Positions 50,030 through 50,674 of a stretch of 50,674 bases of DNA are shown one piece after another. Source of the stretch: Crateriforma sp964453205 (GTDB lineage Bacteria; Planctomycetota; Planctomycetia; Pirellulales; Pirellulaceae); the NCBI GenBank assembly GCA_964453205.1, contig CAYVRC010000019.1:1-50674 (forward strand). The letters are read 5' to 3'. The notes below the pieces were generated by a model. The model was not told the DNA's origin, made no database searches, and saw only the letters and a list, made by a program, of their open reading frames with translations. Positions within the stretch are counted from its first letter, which is position 1. Every line of letters begins with the position of its first letter. Both the position numbers and the translations under genes were made by a program.

Positions 50030-50674
50030 CTCAACGCCCGCATCAGTTGGTCACTCGGGCGGTCGAACGTCATCACCTGGGCTTGGCTCTGCGGCCGGCC
50101 ACGATCGCGGATGATCACGATGACTTCTTTGTCCGCGGCGGAGGAATCGTTCGCGCTCAGGCCGTTCGCGCTCAGGCCGTTCGCGTTCGGGCCGCCCGAC
50201 GCCGGTGCGAGTTCGATCGCCGAGGGCTGCATCAAGTCGTCGGACATCCCTCCGCGTCCCGGATCGTTCGAGGCGAAGCGTGGCGGCGGAGGTTCGGCGG
50301 CGGCCGAAGGCTCGGCGAGATGGGACATCTTGATCCGCTCCAATTGCCAGTGGATCGACCCGGGTCCGGTGTAGATGCCGACGTCCCCTTTGTAGTCGGC
50401 ACAATTGCAAACGCCGATCAGTCGGCCGGATTGATCGAACAAACCGCCGCCGCTGCGGCCGTCGATCGGCGCGCCGTCGATCTCGATGTTCGACATGCCG
50501 AGTTGTTGGTTGTATTTGTCGACGCCCGTGATGCGGGTGTCACGCCTGGACGGATCGTCGCCGCGGTCGCAACCGAAGCTGAACGCGGCTTGGCCGGTCT
50601 TGACGGTCTCCCCCAAAGAAATCACTCGCACCGGAGTGACCGGGATGCCGGGCCGGATGGCGACGACGGCGATG
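50020..50674 (-). CDS. Trypsin-like serine protease, 5' end outside the window
   Basis: The frame is open to the window edge, where it reads IAVVAIRPGIPVTP, the strand that follows the catalytic aspartate in trypsin-like/DegP proteins; the aspartate itself would be just outside. About 218 residues are visible. The catalytic serine is in GRSGGGLFD, followed by GRLIGVCNC. The histidine is beyond the edge. The remaining C-terminal 100 residues are Pro/Ala/Ser-rich with a short repeat (NANGLSANGLSAN). The partial protein has no PDZ domain. The function is presumably extracytoplasmic protein quality control, but this cannot be confirmed without the N-terminus. Confidence 0.75.
   Translation of the reverse strand, partial: IAVVAIRPGIPVTPVRVISLGETVKTGQAAFSFGCDRGDDPSRRDTRITGVDKYNQQLGMSNIEIDGAPIDGRSGGGLFDQSGRLIGVCNCADYKGDVGIYTGPGSIHWQLERIKMSHLAEPSAAAEPPPPRFASNDPGRGGMSDDLMQPSAIELAPASGGPNANGLSANGLSANDSSAADKEVIVIIRDRGRPQSQAQVMTFDRPSDQLMRALRSQ

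Noticed and set aside
1..50674. tRNA or rRNA genes
   Set aside because: No cloverleaf-like segment with the TTCRANNC and CCA-adjacent pattern, and no rRNA core sequence, was seen in the gaps between genes.

Overview
The window looks like chromosomal DNA of a planctomycete of the Rhodopirellula/Pirellulales type. This is inferred from gene content: a large secreted repeat protein with an N-terminal 'ALESRLPLAA' motif, a planctomycete-style DnaJ-like helical domain, FHA, ECF-sigma and anti-sigma genes, a MoxR/VWA pair, and high-GC coding with few clear Shine-Dalgarno sites. I did no database search, so all family names rest on motifs read from the translations.

Positions 1-6930, mostly + strand: a truncated ABC-2 type permease, a secreted HEAT-repeat protein, ispF on the opposite strand, a NatA/YadG-type ABC ATPase and an ABC-F (Uup-type) ATPase. 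Positions 6967-9666, - strand: an XPB-like helicase followed by a DUF790/Bax1-like nuclease, the archaeal XPB-Bax1 DNA-repair pair in a bacterial genome. Positions 9667-10178 hold one copy of an intergenic repeat and the C-terminal stump of a Uma2-family endonuclease gene. Positions 10179-13399, - strand: a MoxR-type AAA+ ATPase and its von Willebrand A partner. A second copy of the repeat lies just upstream of them.

Positions 13556-25748 are a long - strand block. Read in transcription order it holds gcvT-gcvH-gcvPA-gcvPB-lipM (glycine cleavage plus an octanoyl/lipoyl transferase), then FHA protein, ECF sigma factor, zinc-binding anti-sigma factor and an alpha/beta-hydrolase-like exported protein, then a hydroxypyruvate-isomerase-like sugar isomerase and a membrane protein with a DnaJ-like N-terminus. 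Several junctions are ATGA stop/start overlaps: gcvT/gcvH, gcvPB/lipM, sigma/anti-sigma and anti-sigma/hydrolase.

Positions 25976-34567: a giant exported protein with twelve DUF11-type repeats, a divergent small gene behind a good sigma70-like promoter, a heavily deleted IS4-family element that still has both terminal inverted repeats, and a membrane fatty-acid desaturase. Positions 34680-46067 hold one 3795-residue hybrid polyketide/peptide synthetase, KS-AT-DH-ER-KR-ACP-C-A-PCP-(C/E-like). It has no thioesterase, and its terminal condensation-like domain has an altered active-site motif. It is divergent from the desaturase across 112 bp.

Positions 46175-50674, - strand: a carboxyltransferase (5S/oxaloacetate-decarboxylase-alpha type) without a biotin domain, a zinc alcohol dehydrogenase, a crotonase-family protein lacking the hydratase glutamates, and the C-terminal part of a trypsin-like protease cut by the window edge. 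No rRNA, tRNA or CRISPR array was seen.
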